A stretch of 64,000 nucleotides of DNA from Bradyrhizobium sp. WSM1417 (GCF_000515415.1 NZ_KI911783.1:5567831-5631830), one strand, 5' to 3'; counted from the first letter of the stretch, positions 24,946-34,376 are shown. Translations and numbers: made by a program. Notes: generated by a model from the sequence alone, not told the origin.

Positions 24946-25263
24946 ATGAGTCCGGATCCGAAACAATCGATCACACCAACGCCACGCGAGCGGGACCTGA
25001 TGATGCTGATCGCACGCGGCATGCAGAACAAGAACATCGCCTACGAGCTCAAGATCTCGGAGAACACGGTGCGGGCGCATATCGGCAACATCATGCGCAA
25101 ATATCGCCTCCAGAACCGGACCCAGATCGCGATCATCTTCGCCCTGCAGGCGGCGCCGCCATCGCTTCGCCGCAACCTGGCCAATGGCGGCCGCATTTCG
25201 ACGACGGCAGCGCCGGCCAAGGCGGCCGCGCAGAATACGCCGGTGCCGACCGCGCCGGATTGA
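24946..25263 (+). CDS. Stand-alone LuxR-type HTH protein
   Basis: The 105-residue protein consists of a LuxR-type HTH at about residues 13-70 (TPRERDLMMLIARGMQNKNI, then KISENTVRAHIGNIMRKYRL, QNRTQIAI) and a disordered Ala/Pro tail. There is no receiver or ligand domain. CACGGAGGAG lies just before the ATG, fixing the start; it begins 48 bases after the permease stop. It is probably a co-transcribed regulator of the exporter or of the nearby curlin genes; either target is inference. Confidence 0.85.
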   Translation: MSPDPKQSITPTPRERDLMMLIARGMQNKNIAYELKISENTVRAHIGNIMRKYRLQNRTQIAIIFALQAAPPSLRRNLANGGRISTTAAPAKAAAQNTPVPTAPD

Positions 25264-25439
25264 CCGCTCCGGCCACAATCCCTTGCGTCGTCTCAGACGA
25301 AACACCCAAATCCGGGGTCAACGGACCGCCGACAAAATATTTCTCTTTATTAGAATTCGGATTTTTGTTAAGAATTTCTCACTCCGGCCCGAGGAAGAGG
25401 GGCGTATCGCGATCGTCACGAACGCGGGCCGGACGGCGG

Positions 25440-25800
25440 TGGACGATAGTCACATCGGCGCGAATGGCTTCGCGGGGCGGGCAACCGTGAGTGAAGGCCT
25501 CGCGCACACGACCGGTGTGATCGGCGTACGGCAAAATCGTGTGGTCCTGACGCCCGGGGTCTGTGCGTCAAGCGTTGCGGTGATGTGATTGCCCAACCGG
25601 GCACACGCATCAGCCATCCGCGAGGCGACGGGGGCAATAGTGCATCGCTCCCCGGGGAGAGCGCGACATAAGCCGTAAAGCCACTGCGCAGGGAAGGCCG
25701 GATGTTGGGCTTCACCTGTATGCCGCTGTGCATTGTTCTTACGACAATCTCGCACAGTGGACCGCGGGTGCCAGCCGGCACCCGGTCTTCCCTGCGCCCT
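25440..25800 (-). repeat. Probable multi-copy bradyrhizobial intergenic element
   Basis: Open frames exist on the minus strand here (120 and 100 codons), but their compositions (Arg/Pro/Ser-rich) and lack of an RBS argue against coding. The wording of the frame at 25416-25781 matches a spurious peptide recalled from many Bradyrhizobium annotations. Copy number needs a genome search. Confidence 0.45.
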
Positions 25801-25917
25801 CTTTCAATTGAGGGTGAGACGACGAAGCAAAGCTCGGGCGAACGCGCCGCGAGGATGCGAAGGTGTGTCTGCGATCGAAAATGCGAATGGAAGCGCGACG
25901 CTGCCAGCCACTCACTC

Positions 25918-25997
25918 CGTCATTGCGAGCGCAGCGAAGCAATCCAGTCTGCCGCCACGGAAAGATTCTGGTTTGCTTCGCTGCGCTCGCAATGACG
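25918..25997. repeat. Extragenic palindrome, CATTGCGAGCGCAGCGAAGC family, copy 1
   Basis: A 30-base left arm (25918-25947, starting CGTCATTGCGAGCGCAGCG) pairs with the right arm 25968-25997 with one mismatch around a 20-base loop. The left arm is identical, base for base, to that of the copy at 51629-51710. This is a very common rhizobial hairpin repeat. Confidence 0.85.
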
Positions 25998-26176
25998 ATG
26001 CTGAAGCAGTTGCCTGCCGACACCGCGATCTCGTGCCCCGGACGCCGCGCGGAGCCGGGGCCCCTGCCCTTCTTTACATGCCGCTCCGCTCTTGTAACAA
26101 AACCGTCATGCAGCGAAACTAAACGAAGCCGGGGGCCGCGGTTGGCGGCCAAGCCGCTTCGCAGGGAGAGATTTTG

Positions 26177-28042
26177 ATGCGCCGTTCACTGGTGTTGCTG
26201 TCAGCCGGGCTGACAGTGCTGTCCGCCGGACTTTCGACCGGACCTGCCTCCGCAGAGAACAACACGCCCCGCAACCTGATCCTGTTCATTCCGGACGGCC
26301 TGCGGGCGCTGAAGGTCACACCCGAGACCGCCCCCGCAATGGCCGAAATCCGCGACAAGGGCGTCAATTTCAAGAATTCGCACTCGCTGTTCCCGACCTT
26401 CACCATGGCCAACGGCTCGGCGATGTCGACCGGCCATTATCTCGGCGACACCGGTGTGTTCTCCAACACGATCTGGACCAACTACACCTCGGTGCCCGCC
26501 GGCGACACCGTCGTCCCCTTCATCGAGAACGACGCCGTGCTCGGCGACATCGACGAGCATTTCAAGGGCAACTATCTCAACGAGGACACGATCCTGAAAT
26601 TGGCCCGGGACAAGGGCTACAGCACCGCCGCGCTCGGCAAGCATGGCCCGACCTATCAGTTCGACCACACCGACAAGCCCGAAAAGACCGGACTGCATTC
26701 CGTCGTGTTCGACGACGCGACCGGCGGCAAGAACGGCGTGGCGCTATCGGACGAGGTCAAGGACGCGCTGACCAAGGCCGGCCTGCCCCTCGCGACGCCG
26801 CCGCGCGGCGACAACTCCAAGGCGGGCGATGCCAAGACGCCGGGCACCACGGCGGCCAACGTCGCGCAGCAGGCCTATTTCGCCGACGTCGCGGCCAAGG
26901 TCGTGCTGCCGATGTTCAAGGCGCGCAACAAGCCGTTCGTGCTGGTGTTCTGGTCGCGGGATCCCGACGGAAGTCAGCACAACACAGGTGACAGCCTCAA
27001 CCAGATCATACCCGGCATCAACGGGCCGACCTCGATGGCCGGCATCAAGAATGCCGACAACAACCTCGCCCAGCTCCGCAAGGCGCTGGACGAGCTCGGC
27101 CTTGCCGCCACCACCAACATCATGGTCCAGGCCGACCACGGCTTCTCCACCATCTCCAAGGAAAGCAAGACCAGCCCCTCGGCCAAGGTCAGTTATGACG
27201 ACACGCCGAAGGACTTTTTGCCGATGGGCTTTCTGGCGCTCGACCTTGCCAAGGCGCTCGACCTGCCGCTGTTCGACCCCAACGACAAGAACGTCAAAGT
27301 CGAGGGCAACAAGCATCCCAAGGCCGGCAACGGCGTGCTCGGCAAGGACCCGACCAAGCCCGATCTCGTCGTCGCCACCAATGGCGGCTCGGACCTGGTC
27401 TATTTGCCGAACAAGGACAAGAAGCTCGCGGAAAAGACGATCAAGGTGCTGCTCGAGCAGGATTACGTCTCCGGCCTGTTCGTCGCCGACTCGCTCGGCC
27501 GCTTCCCCGGCACGCTGCCGCTGTCGAGCGTCAACCTGCGCGGCAAGGCGGCGACGCCGACGCCGGCGATCGTCGTCAACTTCCGCTCCTATGCCAGCGA
27601 TTGCGGCGAGGCGCCGACCAACTGCTCGGTGCACGTCGCCGACACCGTGCTGCGCCAGGGCCAGGGCATGCATGGCAGCTTCAGCCGCGGCGACACCATG
27701 AACTTCATGGCCGCGATCGGTCCGGACTTCAAAACCGGCTATGTCAGCGAGATCCCGGTCAGCAATGCCGACGTCGGCATGACGGCCGCCCAGCTCCTCG
27801 GCCTGCGCGCATCGCAGAACGGCGGCCTCGTCGGCCGTGTGATGTCGGAGGCCTTGCCCAACGGCATCGTGCCGAAGGCGTACAAGGGGGTCGAGAAGTC
27901 GAAGAAGTCAGAGAACGGCCTTCAGACCGTGCTGAACTTCCAGCGCGTCGGCAGCCAGCGCTATTTCGACACTGCCGGTTTCCCGGGCCGCACGCTCGGC
28001 CTCGAGTTGGACACCGGCAAACAAAAAACGGCGGGGAAATAA
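26177..28042 (+). CDS. Exported alkaline-phosphatase-superfamily phosphodiesterase/pyrophosphatase
   Basis: This 621-residue protein has a signal peptide (MRRSLVLLSAGLTVLSAGLS, cleavage near ASAEN). Metal and catalytic motifs are those of type I phosphodiesterase/nucleotide pyrophosphatases: LFIPDGLRA (first Asp), FPTFTMANGSAMSTGHY (Thr nucleophile), SRDPDGSQHNTGD (Asp/His), QADHGFSTI (Asp-His) and GMHGSFSRGDTMNFM (last His). It likely hydrolyses phosphate diesters or nucleotides in the periplasm. I start at ATG 26177 after GGGAGAG; a TTG one codon earlier is possible. A hairpin terminator overlaps its 3' end. Confidence 0.87.
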   Translation: MRRSLVLLSAGLTVLSAGLSTGPASAENNTPRNLILFIPDGLRALKVTPETAPAMAEIRDKGVNFKNSHSLFPTFTMANGSAMSTGHYLGDTGVFSNTIWTNYTSVPAGDTVVPFIENDAVLGDIDEHFKGNYLNEDTILKLARDKGYSTAALGKHGPTYQFDHTDKPEKTGLHSVVFDDATGGKNGVALSDEVKDALTKAGLPLATPPRGDNSKAGDAKTPGTTAANVAQQAYFADVAAKVVLPMFKARNKPFVLVFWSRDPDGSQHNTGDSLNQIIPGINGPTSMAGIKNADNNLAQLRKALDELGLAATTNIMVQADHGFSTISKESKTSPSAKVSYDDTPKDFLPMGFLALDLAKALDLPLFDPNDKNVKVEGNKHPKAGNGVLGKDPTKPDLVVATNGGSDLVYLPNKDKKLAEKTIKVLLEQDYVSGLFVADSLGRFPGTLPLSSVNLRGKAATPTPAIVVNFRSYASDCGEAPTNCSVHVADTVLRQGQGMHGSFSRGDTMNFMAAIGPDFKTGYVSEIPVSNADVGMTAAQLLGLRASQNGGLVGRVMSEALPNGIVPKAYKGVEKSKKSENGLQTVLNFQRVGSQRYFDTAGFPGRTLGLELDTGKQKTAGK

Positions 28043-28052
28043 CCCCGCCGTT
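28027..28052 (+). terminator. Terminator hairpin overlapping the stop codon
   Basis: AACGGCGGGG (28027-28036) pairs perfectly with CCCCGCCGTT (28043-28052). The AAATAA loop contains the stop codon of the phosphodiesterase gene, and six A residues precede the stem. Ribosomes finishing translation would cover the left arm. Confidence 0.75.
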
Positions 28053-28098
28053 CAAATGCGTCCTCGTGAAAGGCGCAGAATTTTACATGCCCAAAATC

Positions 28099-28686
28099 TT
28101 ACATGCCGATGTCGAACACGTTCGGCAATTGGCCCGCCAGAGGCAGCGCGGTGGCGCCCAGGAAGGTCGCCACCATCGCCATCAGGCGACGGTTGTTGTG
28201 GCGCTTGCCGCGCATCTGGCCGGCGATCCACTCCAGCATTTCGCTGTTGACCTTGGAAGCATAGGACGGCGCCCAGCTCTCGATATCGGACTCGGCCGAC
28301 AGCGCGACGCTGCGCGGCGGCACCTTCAGGCCGGAGGCGCTGGCGGCATAATGGGCCACCGCCTTGGCGAGCAGGTCGTCGAACCGGCCGCCATCGGTGC
28401 GCTCGGTTGCGGCTTCGTTGATCTCGAACAGCACTTCGGCCTCAGTGCGGCTGACCGGCTGCTCGTTGACGGCCGTGGCGGTCAGGATGCGGGCGCACCA
28501 GGCGGTGTCATCGGCATCGAGCGAGCGGGAGAAATGCACCCTTCCCTTGGTGGTCGGGCCTTCGCCCGTGATCACGCCGTCGCGCACGATAGTCAGTGCA
28601 TGGGCCGAGGTATCGCGGCAGGACGGTTCGAGGCAGGACGTTTCGAGCGACGGCGACTCAACAGACTTATGCGCAGCGGCAGACAT
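28099..28686 (-). CDS. Hypothetical protein with C-terminal hydrophobic segment
   Basis: This 195-residue protein has a polar N-terminal part (VRDGVITGEGPTTKGRVHFS region), an acidic/alanine-rich middle (EAEVLFEINEAATERTDGG) and a C-terminal segment RRLMAMVATFLGATALPLAG that could be a membrane anchor. I do not recognise a family. GGAAGTG precedes the ATG at 28686. It converges with the phosphodiesterase gene. Codon use is like its neighbours, so I believe it is a real gene. Confidence 0.65.
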   Translation of the reverse strand: MSAAAHKSVESPSLETSCLEPSCRDTSAHALTIVRDGVITGEGPTTKGRVHFSRSLDADDTAWCARILTATAVNEQPVSRTEAEVLFEINEAATERTDGGRFDDLLAKAVAHYAASASGLKVPPRSVALSAESDIESWAPSYASKVNSEMLEWIAGQMRGKRHNNRRLMAMVATFLGATALPLAGQLPNVFDIGM

Positions 28687-29077
28687 AGTTCACTTCCAGA
28701 TTTCTTCTGACCGGCCAGCAATTTCATGCCGGCGTAAAGGGGTGGTTAATGATTCGGTACGGGGATCGCGACTTTTTGAGATAGTTGCCAATTGGTCGCT
28801 GTCAGGACCATTTCGGTTCTGGGAAGCGACGGGCGAGCGTGATGGAAGTCATAAAAGGCTTTCTCGGGGCAATCGGGCCCGTATAGCCCCGGTGGAGATG
28901 TTTCGCCGCAGGCGCCGCTGTAACAAAAAGGTGCTAGGAAATCAGGCCTTCAAAGAAGGAATTCACATTTTACTTGAAGCGGTTCAGTTAGCGTTCACTT
29001 GGATCGCGGAGACCCTATAATGGTCACGACGGTCAAAGATGAATTCACAAGTAAATTCAATAACATGAGGTAGAACC
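28687..29077. other. Intergenic region with peroxiredoxin promoter
   Basis: These 391 bases lie between divergent genes. I see one good sigma-70-like promoter near the right end (28994-29021) and no coding sequence. The central part is less GC-rich than the genes around it. Confidence 0.5.
28994..29021 (+). promoter_or_regulatory. Sigma-70-type promoter for the peroxiredoxin gene
   Basis: TTCACT (28994-28999) and a perfect TATAAT (29016-29021) are separated by 16 bases, 56 bases before the start codon. The consensus -10 box is unusual in this GC-rich window and implies strong constitutive expression. Confidence 0.5.
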
Positions 29078-29737
<660 letters not shown>

Positions 29738-29744
29738 CCCAACT

Positions 29745-29782
29745 GTCATTCCGGGCGATGCGTCAGCATCACCCGGGATGAC
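29745..29782. terminator. Hairpin between peroxiredoxin and chemotaxis receptor genes
   Basis: GTCATTCCGGGCGATGC (29745-29761) pairs imperfectly with GCATCACCCGGGATGAC (29766-29782) around a GTCA loop. It serves both convergent genes; related GTCATTCCGGG hairpins are common in rhizobia. Confidence 0.7.
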
Positions 29783-29793
29783 GATGTTAGCTC

Positions 29794-31524
29794 TTACGCC
29801 GCGCGCACGCGTTCGAGGAAGCCCTCGACCTCGGCCTTCAGGTGCAGGCTCTCGCCCGACAACGCCTGGGCGGAGGCAAACATCCGGCTGGACGTCTCAC
29901 CCGTCTCGTTCGCACCCTCGGCGGCCTTACGGACGTTGACGGCGACATCGGCCGTGCCCGATACCGCCGCGCGAACGCTGGCGACGATGTTTTGGGTCGC
30001 GCTCTTCTGCTGCTCGACCGCCGCCGAGATCGACCCCGCGATGCCGCTGATGCGCTCGATGGTCTGGCTGATCGCCTTGATGGCGACAACCGATTCCTCG
30101 GTCGCAAGCTGCATGCTGGCGATCTGGTTCGAGATCTCGTCGGTCGCCTTGGCGGTCTGGCCGGCGAGCGTCTTGACCTCCTGGGCCACCACCGCAAAAC
30201 CGCGGCCGGCATCGCCCGCGCGCGCGGCCTCGATGGTCGCGTTCAGCGCCAGCAGGTTGGTCTGCTCGGCGATCGACGTGATCAGCTTGACGACATCGCC
30301 GATACGCGCGCCCGCCTCGGAGAGCTGCGCGATGCGCTGATCGGTCGCCTCGGCCTGCCGCACGGCCTCGGCGGAAATGACGTTCGATTCCTGCACTCGC
30401 CGGGTGATTTCGGAGATCGATTGCGACAGCTCGTCCGAGGCCGACGCCGCTGAACGCACGTGCTCGGAGGCGTTTTCGGAAGCTCCCGCCGAGCGCGCCG
30501 ACAGATCGGCGGTGGAGCGCGCGGTGTCGGTGAGCTGCTGCGCCGCCCGCTCGAATTCGCCTGACGATGTCAGCACCTTGTCGAGAATGCCGCCGACGCC
30601 GCCGCGGAACTCTTCGACGAAATTGCGCAGGTCGGATTTGCGCTGCTCGACGGCTGCAGCCGAAGCCGCCGCCTGCTCGCTGCGCATCCGCGCCCGCTCC
30701 TGCGAATTGCTCCTGAACACCGCGACCGTGCGGGCGATCTCGCCGATCTCGTCGGCGCGATTCTCGCAATCGATCTCGACGTCGCTCTGACCTTCGGCGA
30801 GCGCCGTCAGCGAGCGCGTGACCGAGGTGAGCGGCTTGGTGACACGGCGGACGACCAGCAAGGTCAGGACCAGCACCAGCAGCGCGGCGAGCCCGGCGGC
30901 GATCGCCATGCTTTCGATCGTCTGGACCAGCATGCTCTCGAACTGCGCCATCGGGATGCCGACATAGAGGATGCCGGCGACCTTGCCGCTGGCGTCGGCG
31001 ATCGGGAAATAGGCGGTCATGAAGGACTTGCCGAACAGGGTGGCTGGGCCTTTGTAAGCCTCGCCACGACGCAGCAGTGCCTGCGCCGGATGATCGGCGG
31101 CAAGCTGGGTCCCGACGGCGCGGTCGCCATTTTCCTTCTTCACATTGGTCGAGCGCCGCACGAACTGCCCGCTCGCATCGTCGAACACGAACAGGGTCGC
31201 GTTGCCGCCGACATAGGCCACCGCGCGATCGACGATGGCGTGATCCCTAAAGTCCGGCATCTTGGGAATCTCGGCGCGCGCGACCGCGCCATCCTTCATG
31301 GTGATCTTCGCATCGGGAACGATCTCGGCAAAGGCCAGCGCGAGCGTGCGCAAACTCACCTCGATGTCGCGGAGCGCGCGATCGTTGAAAGCGGAGCTGA
31401 GCGACCAATAGCCGGCGCCAACCACGAGCGCCGTATTCATGGCGATCAGCAGCACCGCGCACAGGAGCGCCTTGGTGCCAAGTTTGAATTGCGGCAGAAA
31501 CTTCGCCGTTGCTCGTCCGTACAT
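29794..31524 (-). CDS. Methyl-accepting chemotaxis protein with Cache sensor
   Basis: This 576-residue receptor has TM1 at about residues 14-38 ([20 protein letters not shown]). A single-Cache periplasmic domain at about 40-190 ([36 protein letters not shown]) precedes TM2 near 205-225 and HAMP ([20 protein letters not shown]). The signalling tip is [20 protein letters not shown]. It senses an external ligand and controls CheA. GGAGGTGA eight bases upstream fixes the start at 31524. No other che genes are nearby, so it is a scattered receptor. Confidence 0.93.
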   Translation of the reverse strand: MYGRATAKFLPQFKLGTKALLCAVLLIAMNTALVVGAGYWSLSSAFNDRALRDIEVSLRTLALAFAEIVPDAKITMKDGAVARAEIPKMPDFRDHAIVDRAVAYVGGNATLFVFDDASGQFVRRSTNVKKENGDRAVGTQLAADHPAQALLRRGEAYKGPATLFGKSFMTAYFPIADASGKVAGILYVGIPMAQFESMLVQTIESMAIAAGLAALLVLVLTLLVVRRVTKPLTSVTRSLTALAEGQSDVEIDCENRADEIGEIARTVAVFRSNSQERARMRSEQAAASAAAVEQRKSDLRNFVEEFRGGVGGILDKVLTSSGEFERAAQQLTDTARSTADLSARSAGASENASEHVRSAASASDELSQSISEITRRVQESNVISAEAVRQAEATDQRIAQLSEAGARIGDVVKLITSIAEQTNLLALNATIEAARAGDAGRGFAVVAQEVKTLAGQTAKATDEISNQIASMQLATEESVVAIKAISQTIERISGIAGSISAAVEQQKSATQNIVASVRAAVSGTADVAVNVRKAAEGANETGETSSRMFASAQALSGESLHLKAEVEGFLERVRAA

Positions 31525-31637
31525 GAATGAAATCACCTCCGTAATTCCTGCATATTCGTGCAATCGGCTTACGGTCGCATTAATGACGGTTCCATCGCCG
31601 CACGCGACATGCTTTCCAAATCGTTAACGAGGACACC

Positions 31638-33119
31638 CTGACCACGCCCAGAACTACGCCAAGGACTACGCCAAGCGCTCCGCCCATCATCGTCTGGTTT
31701 CGCGATGACCTCCGCCTGTCCGACCACCCCGCCCTCCACGCGGCCGCCAAGGCCGCCGCGAAGACCGGCGCGCCGGTGATATGCCTCTATGTGCTGGACA
31801 ACGCGGCTGGGCGAGCGCCGGGCGCCGCAGCGCGCTGGTGGCTGGCGCAGTCGCTGCGGGCGCTCGGCGCCGACATTGCCACGCGCGGCGGATCGCTGAT
31901 CCTGCGCAAGGGGCCGGCGGCCAGGGTGATCGCGGAGGTGGCGCGCGAGAGCGGAGCCGGCGCGGTCTACTGGAACGGCATCGCACAGGCACCGCATCAG
32001 GCGATCGAGCGGCAGCTCGAAGCAGCATTGGCAAAGATCGGCGTGGACTCGCAAATTTTCCCCGGCGACCTGCTCGTTCCGCCCGCGGCAATCCGCAACA
32101 AGGAAGGCCGCGGCCTGCGCGTGTTCACGCCATTCTGGCGGCGCGTGCTGGCGCTCGGCGATCCGCCGAAGCCATTGCCGGCACCGAAGGAGCTGCGTCC
32201 TGCGCCGAGGGTCGCCAGCGACGTGCTGGAGACCTGGAAGCTCGAGCCGAGCAAGCCCGATTGGGCCGGCGGCCTGCGCGAGACATGGACCCCGGGCGAA
32301 GCTTCCGCCCGCGCCCGCCTGCGCGATTTCCTCAAGCACACTGCACAAGGCTATGTCGGCAATCGCGACCGCCCGGACCGGGAGGGCACCTCACATTTGT
32401 CACCGCATTTGAGGTTCGGCGAGCTCAGCCCGCGCCAAGTCTGGCACGCCGCGCGGTTCGCCGCGGCGGAGAACCCTGCGATCGGACCCGGTGTCGACAA
32501 GTTCCTAAGCGAGCTCGGCTGGCGAGAGTTCGGCCGCCACCTGCTCCACGACCATCCCACCCTCGCTACCGAAAACCTGCAAGCAAACTTCGATGGCTTC
32601 CCTTGGAAGCCCGACGCCAAGGCGCTCGCCGCCTGGCAGCGCGGAGGCACCGGCTATCCCATCGTTGACGCCGGCCTGCGCGAGCTCTGGCACACCGGCG
32701 TGATGCACAACCGGGTGCGAATGGTGGTCGCCTCGTTTCTGGTCAAGCACCTCCTGATCGACTGGCGCGACGGCGAAAGGTGGTTTTGGGACACGCTGGT
32801 CGATGCGGATGCCGGCAGCAATCCCGCCAACTGGCAGTGGGTCGCCGGCTGCGGCGCCGACGCAGCGCCGTATTTCCGCGTGTTCAATCCGGTGCTCCAG
32901 GGCGAGAAGTTCGACCCGGATGGAGCCTATGTCCGGCGCTGGGTGCCGGAGCTAAAGGACGTGCCGGCCAAGTTGATCCACCAGCCCTGGGAGGCCACGC
33001 CGATCGAGCTTGCGAGCGCCGGCGTCACGCTCGGCAAGACCTATCCGCAGCCGATCGTCGATCATGCCAAGGGACGAGAGCGCGCGCTCGCCGCCTACGC
33101 CAAGATCCGCAAAGGTTGA
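31638..33119 (+). CDS. phrB: Deoxyribodipyrimidine photolyase (class I), apparent CTG start
   Basis: The protein has about 493 residues. The N-terminal photolyase domain starts at PIIVWFRDDLRLSDHPALHA, and the FAD-binding domain includes LGWREFGRHLLHDHP, NRVRMVVASFLVKHLL and WQWVAGCGADAAPYFRVFNP, the CPD photolyase signature. It repairs cyclobutane dimers with light. Homology clearly extends upstream of the first in-frame GTG (31776). Between the in-frame stop at 31584 and that GTG there is no ATG, GTG or TTG; the only SD-linked candidate is CTG at 31638, five bases after GAGG, giving a protein starting TTPRTT. The start is therefore tentative. Confidence 0.87.
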   Translation: MTTPRTTPRTTPSAPPIIVWFRDDLRLSDHPALHAAAKAAAKTGAPVICLYVLDNAAGRAPGAAARWWLAQSLRALGADIATRGGSLILRKGPAARVIAEVARESGAGAVYWNGIAQAPHQAIERQLEAALAKIGVDSQIFPGDLLVPPAAIRNKEGRGLRVFTPFWRRVLALGDPPKPLPAPKELRPAPRVASDVLETWKLEPSKPDWAGGLRETWTPGEASARARLRDFLKHTAQGYVGNRDRPDREGTSHLSPHLRFGELSPRQVWHAARFAAAENPAIGPGVDKFLSELGWREFGRHLLHDHPTLATENLQANFDGFPWKPDAKALAAWQRGGTGYPIVDAGLRELWHTGVMHNRVRMVVASFLVKHLLIDWRDGERWFWDTLVDADAGSNPANWQWVAGCGADAAPYFRVFNPVLQGEKFDPDGAYVRRWVPELKDVPAKLIHQPWEATPIELASAGVTLGKTYPQPIVDHAKGRERALAAYAKIRKG

Positions 33120-33127
33120 GCGTTGCT

Positions 33128-33155
33128 TTGACACAATTATGAAACGCGCTATCGT
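33128..33155 (+). promoter_or_regulatory. Sigma-70-like promoter for the histone-like gene
   Basis: A perfect TTGACA at 33128-33133 is followed after 16 bases by TATCGT at 33150-33155. It starts nine bases after the photolyase stop and about 30 bases before the next start codon. Confidence 0.5.
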
Positions 33156-33185
33156 CATCGCTCCATGCAAACCGTGGGGGACACT

Positions 33186-33479
33186 ATGGACGACGACAAG
33201 CCGATCACCGAACAGGCGATGGACACGATCACCACCGCCGTGGAAGCGACCAAGGACGCCGCTGTCACTGCCGTCAAGCAGGTGAAGAAAGCCGCCAAGA
33301 AGGTCGCGAAGAAGGTAGCGCCGAAGAAGGCTTCCAAGAAGGCTGCAAAGAAAACTTCGAAGGCCGCCAAGAAGACTTCGAAGAAAGCTGCAAAGAAGTC
33401 GTCGAAGAAGGCCGCCAAGAAAACGGCAAAGAAGGCCGCCAAGAAAGCTGCCAAGTCGAAAAAGAAGGCCAAGCGCTAA
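33186..33479 (+). CDS. Histone H1-like Lys/Ala-rich DNA-binding protein
   Basis: This 97-residue protein has an acidic helical head (MDDDKPITEQAMDTITTAVE) and a long basic tail built from repeats such as KKAAKK, KKTSKK and KKSSKK, ending KSKKKAKR. The composition matches the C-terminal tail of eukaryotic H1 and bacterial AlgP/Hc1-like proteins, which bind and condense DNA non-specifically. GGGGGA before ATG 33186 is preferred to an ATG 21 bases earlier. The repeats can make length vary between strains. Acetylation or methylation of such tails is possible but not shown. A hairpin follows the stop. Confidence 0.85.
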   Translation: MDDDKPITEQAMDTITTAVEATKDAAVTAVKQVKKAAKKVAKKVAPKKASKKAAKKTSKAAKKTSKKAAKKSSKKAAKKTAKKAAKKAAKSKKKAKR

Positions 33480-33492
33480 TCGCAACGCTCAA

Positions 33493-33520
33493 GTCTCCGG
33501 GGGCGGACGCGCCCGGAGAC
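33493..33520 (+). terminator. Hairpin after the histone-like gene
   Basis: GTCTCCGGG (33493-33501) pairs perfectly with CCCGGAGAC (33512-33520). No T-run follows, so termination strength is uncertain. Confidence 0.5.
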
Positions 33521-33535
33521 GGCTCCAGCGATACC

Positions 33536-34279
33536 CTACCCTCGCCGTTTGGCCGCGCGCCGGCCCGGGTGATGCTCGCCGTGCGGATCGCGAAATTCGC
33601 TGCGATGGCCGCGCCGGTCCTCGGCGTTGAAACGCCGCCGTTTCTCGGGCGAGCCGAACGCCTTGATCACCTTCCTGCCGTTGACCTTCTTGATGACGTA
33701 GCCGCCCTCGGTCATCGAGAACGGCTCTTTCAGCGTTCCCTTGTGGTCGAACTTGGTGCCTCGGGGATGCCTGAACGGTTCGAACCAGGACGGATAGACG
33801 AAGTTCGACATCTCGAAGCCGGCGACGAAGAAGGTGTCCTCTTCCACGGCGTCACAGACCTCATAGGCATATTGGGTGTTCGGGTTTTTGTCGGCCCAGA
33901 GATTGGCCATGGGATCGAGCACCATCTCGAACAGCTCGTGCGAGGCCGCCACGCTGACCGGCTCGTCGCCCAGCGCCTTGACGAAGATCTTTGAGATCGG
34001 CTGGCGGCGGTGCGTCAGCTCATGGCGGCCGAGCATGTTCTTGTGGGAGGCCTCGTCAAAATAGACCAGTTGCCACTCGCCCGGCTGCGGGTTTTCGCTG
34101 ACATAGAGGTCGACCGGATAGCCCCACACCGGCAGGAAGTGCTTGTCGTAGCATTTCTGGAGCGCCGCTGTGAGCCTGGCCATCTTGCGGCCGCTGATCG
34201 TCGGCTCCGCGTAGTTGATGCAGGCAATCCGGACCGGCTTCAGGGACCTGCCAAGCAATGCGCGTCTCGCCTTCTTCAT
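33536..34279 (-). CDS. Putative metallopeptidase-like protein of unknown function
   Basis: The 247-residue protein has a basic N terminus (MKKARRALLGRSLKPV), a core with YVSENPQPGEWQLVYFDEAS, and the motif ASHELFEMVLDPMANLW near residue 120. SHE-x2-E-x3-DP is found in a group of uncharacterised bacterial proteins thought to be zinc peptidase-like; His, Glu and Asp could ligate a metal. The C-terminal 40 residues are very basic and His-rich. No signal peptide is obvious. AGGTGA precedes the ATG at 34279. Function is unknown; the metal role is inference. Confidence 0.68.
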   Translation of the reverse strand: MKKARRALLGRSLKPVRIACINYAEPTISGRKMARLTAALQKCYDKHFLPVWGYPVDLYVSENPQPGEWQLVYFDEASHKNMLGRHELTHRRQPISKIFVKALGDEPVSVAASHELFEMVLDPMANLWADKNPNTQYAYEVCDAVEEDTFFVAGFEMSNFVYPSWFEPFRHPRGTKFDHKGTLKEPFSMTEGGYVIKKVNGRKVIKAFGSPEKRRRFNAEDRRGHRSEFRDPHGEHHPGRRAAKRRG

Positions 34280-34376
34280 GGAAATCACCTGTGAAAGGGC
34301 CACTGAAAGGCGCCGACCCTAGCACGATCTTGCCGCGCACGTCAGGGATGTATTCCGGCGGACCGGCTCGCCGGTC

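Larger units (their letters stand above)
25264..26176. other. 0.9-kb gene-free region made of degenerate repeat elements
   Basis: I see no credible gene here. About 25440-25800 resembles, from memory, a multi-copy bradyrhizobial intergenic element often mis-annotated as a protein beginning near MPAGTRGPLCEIV on the minus strand. At 25918-25997 there is a clear 30-base-arm palindrome. About 26028-26070 resembles another common repeat (GTGCCCCGGACGC...GAGCCGGGGCCC). The region looks like a graveyard of extragenic repeats upstream of the phosphodiesterase gene. Confidence 0.6.

Noticed and set aside
23296..25305. 669-codon minus-strand frame opposite the MacAB genes
   Set aside because: The plus-strand genes carry full Walker and FtsX motifs; the reverse frame is compositional noise.
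25416..25781. 121-codon minus-strand frame resembling a protein start MPAGTRGPLC
   Set aside because: I recall this as a multi-copy non-coding intergenic element with spurious annotation; no RBS and biased composition.
33290..33475. Tandem AAGAAG-type DNA repeat that could suggest a CRISPR or satellite
   Set aside because: It is codon-level repetition encoding Lys/Ala repeats of the histone-like protein; no spacers or fixed repeat length.
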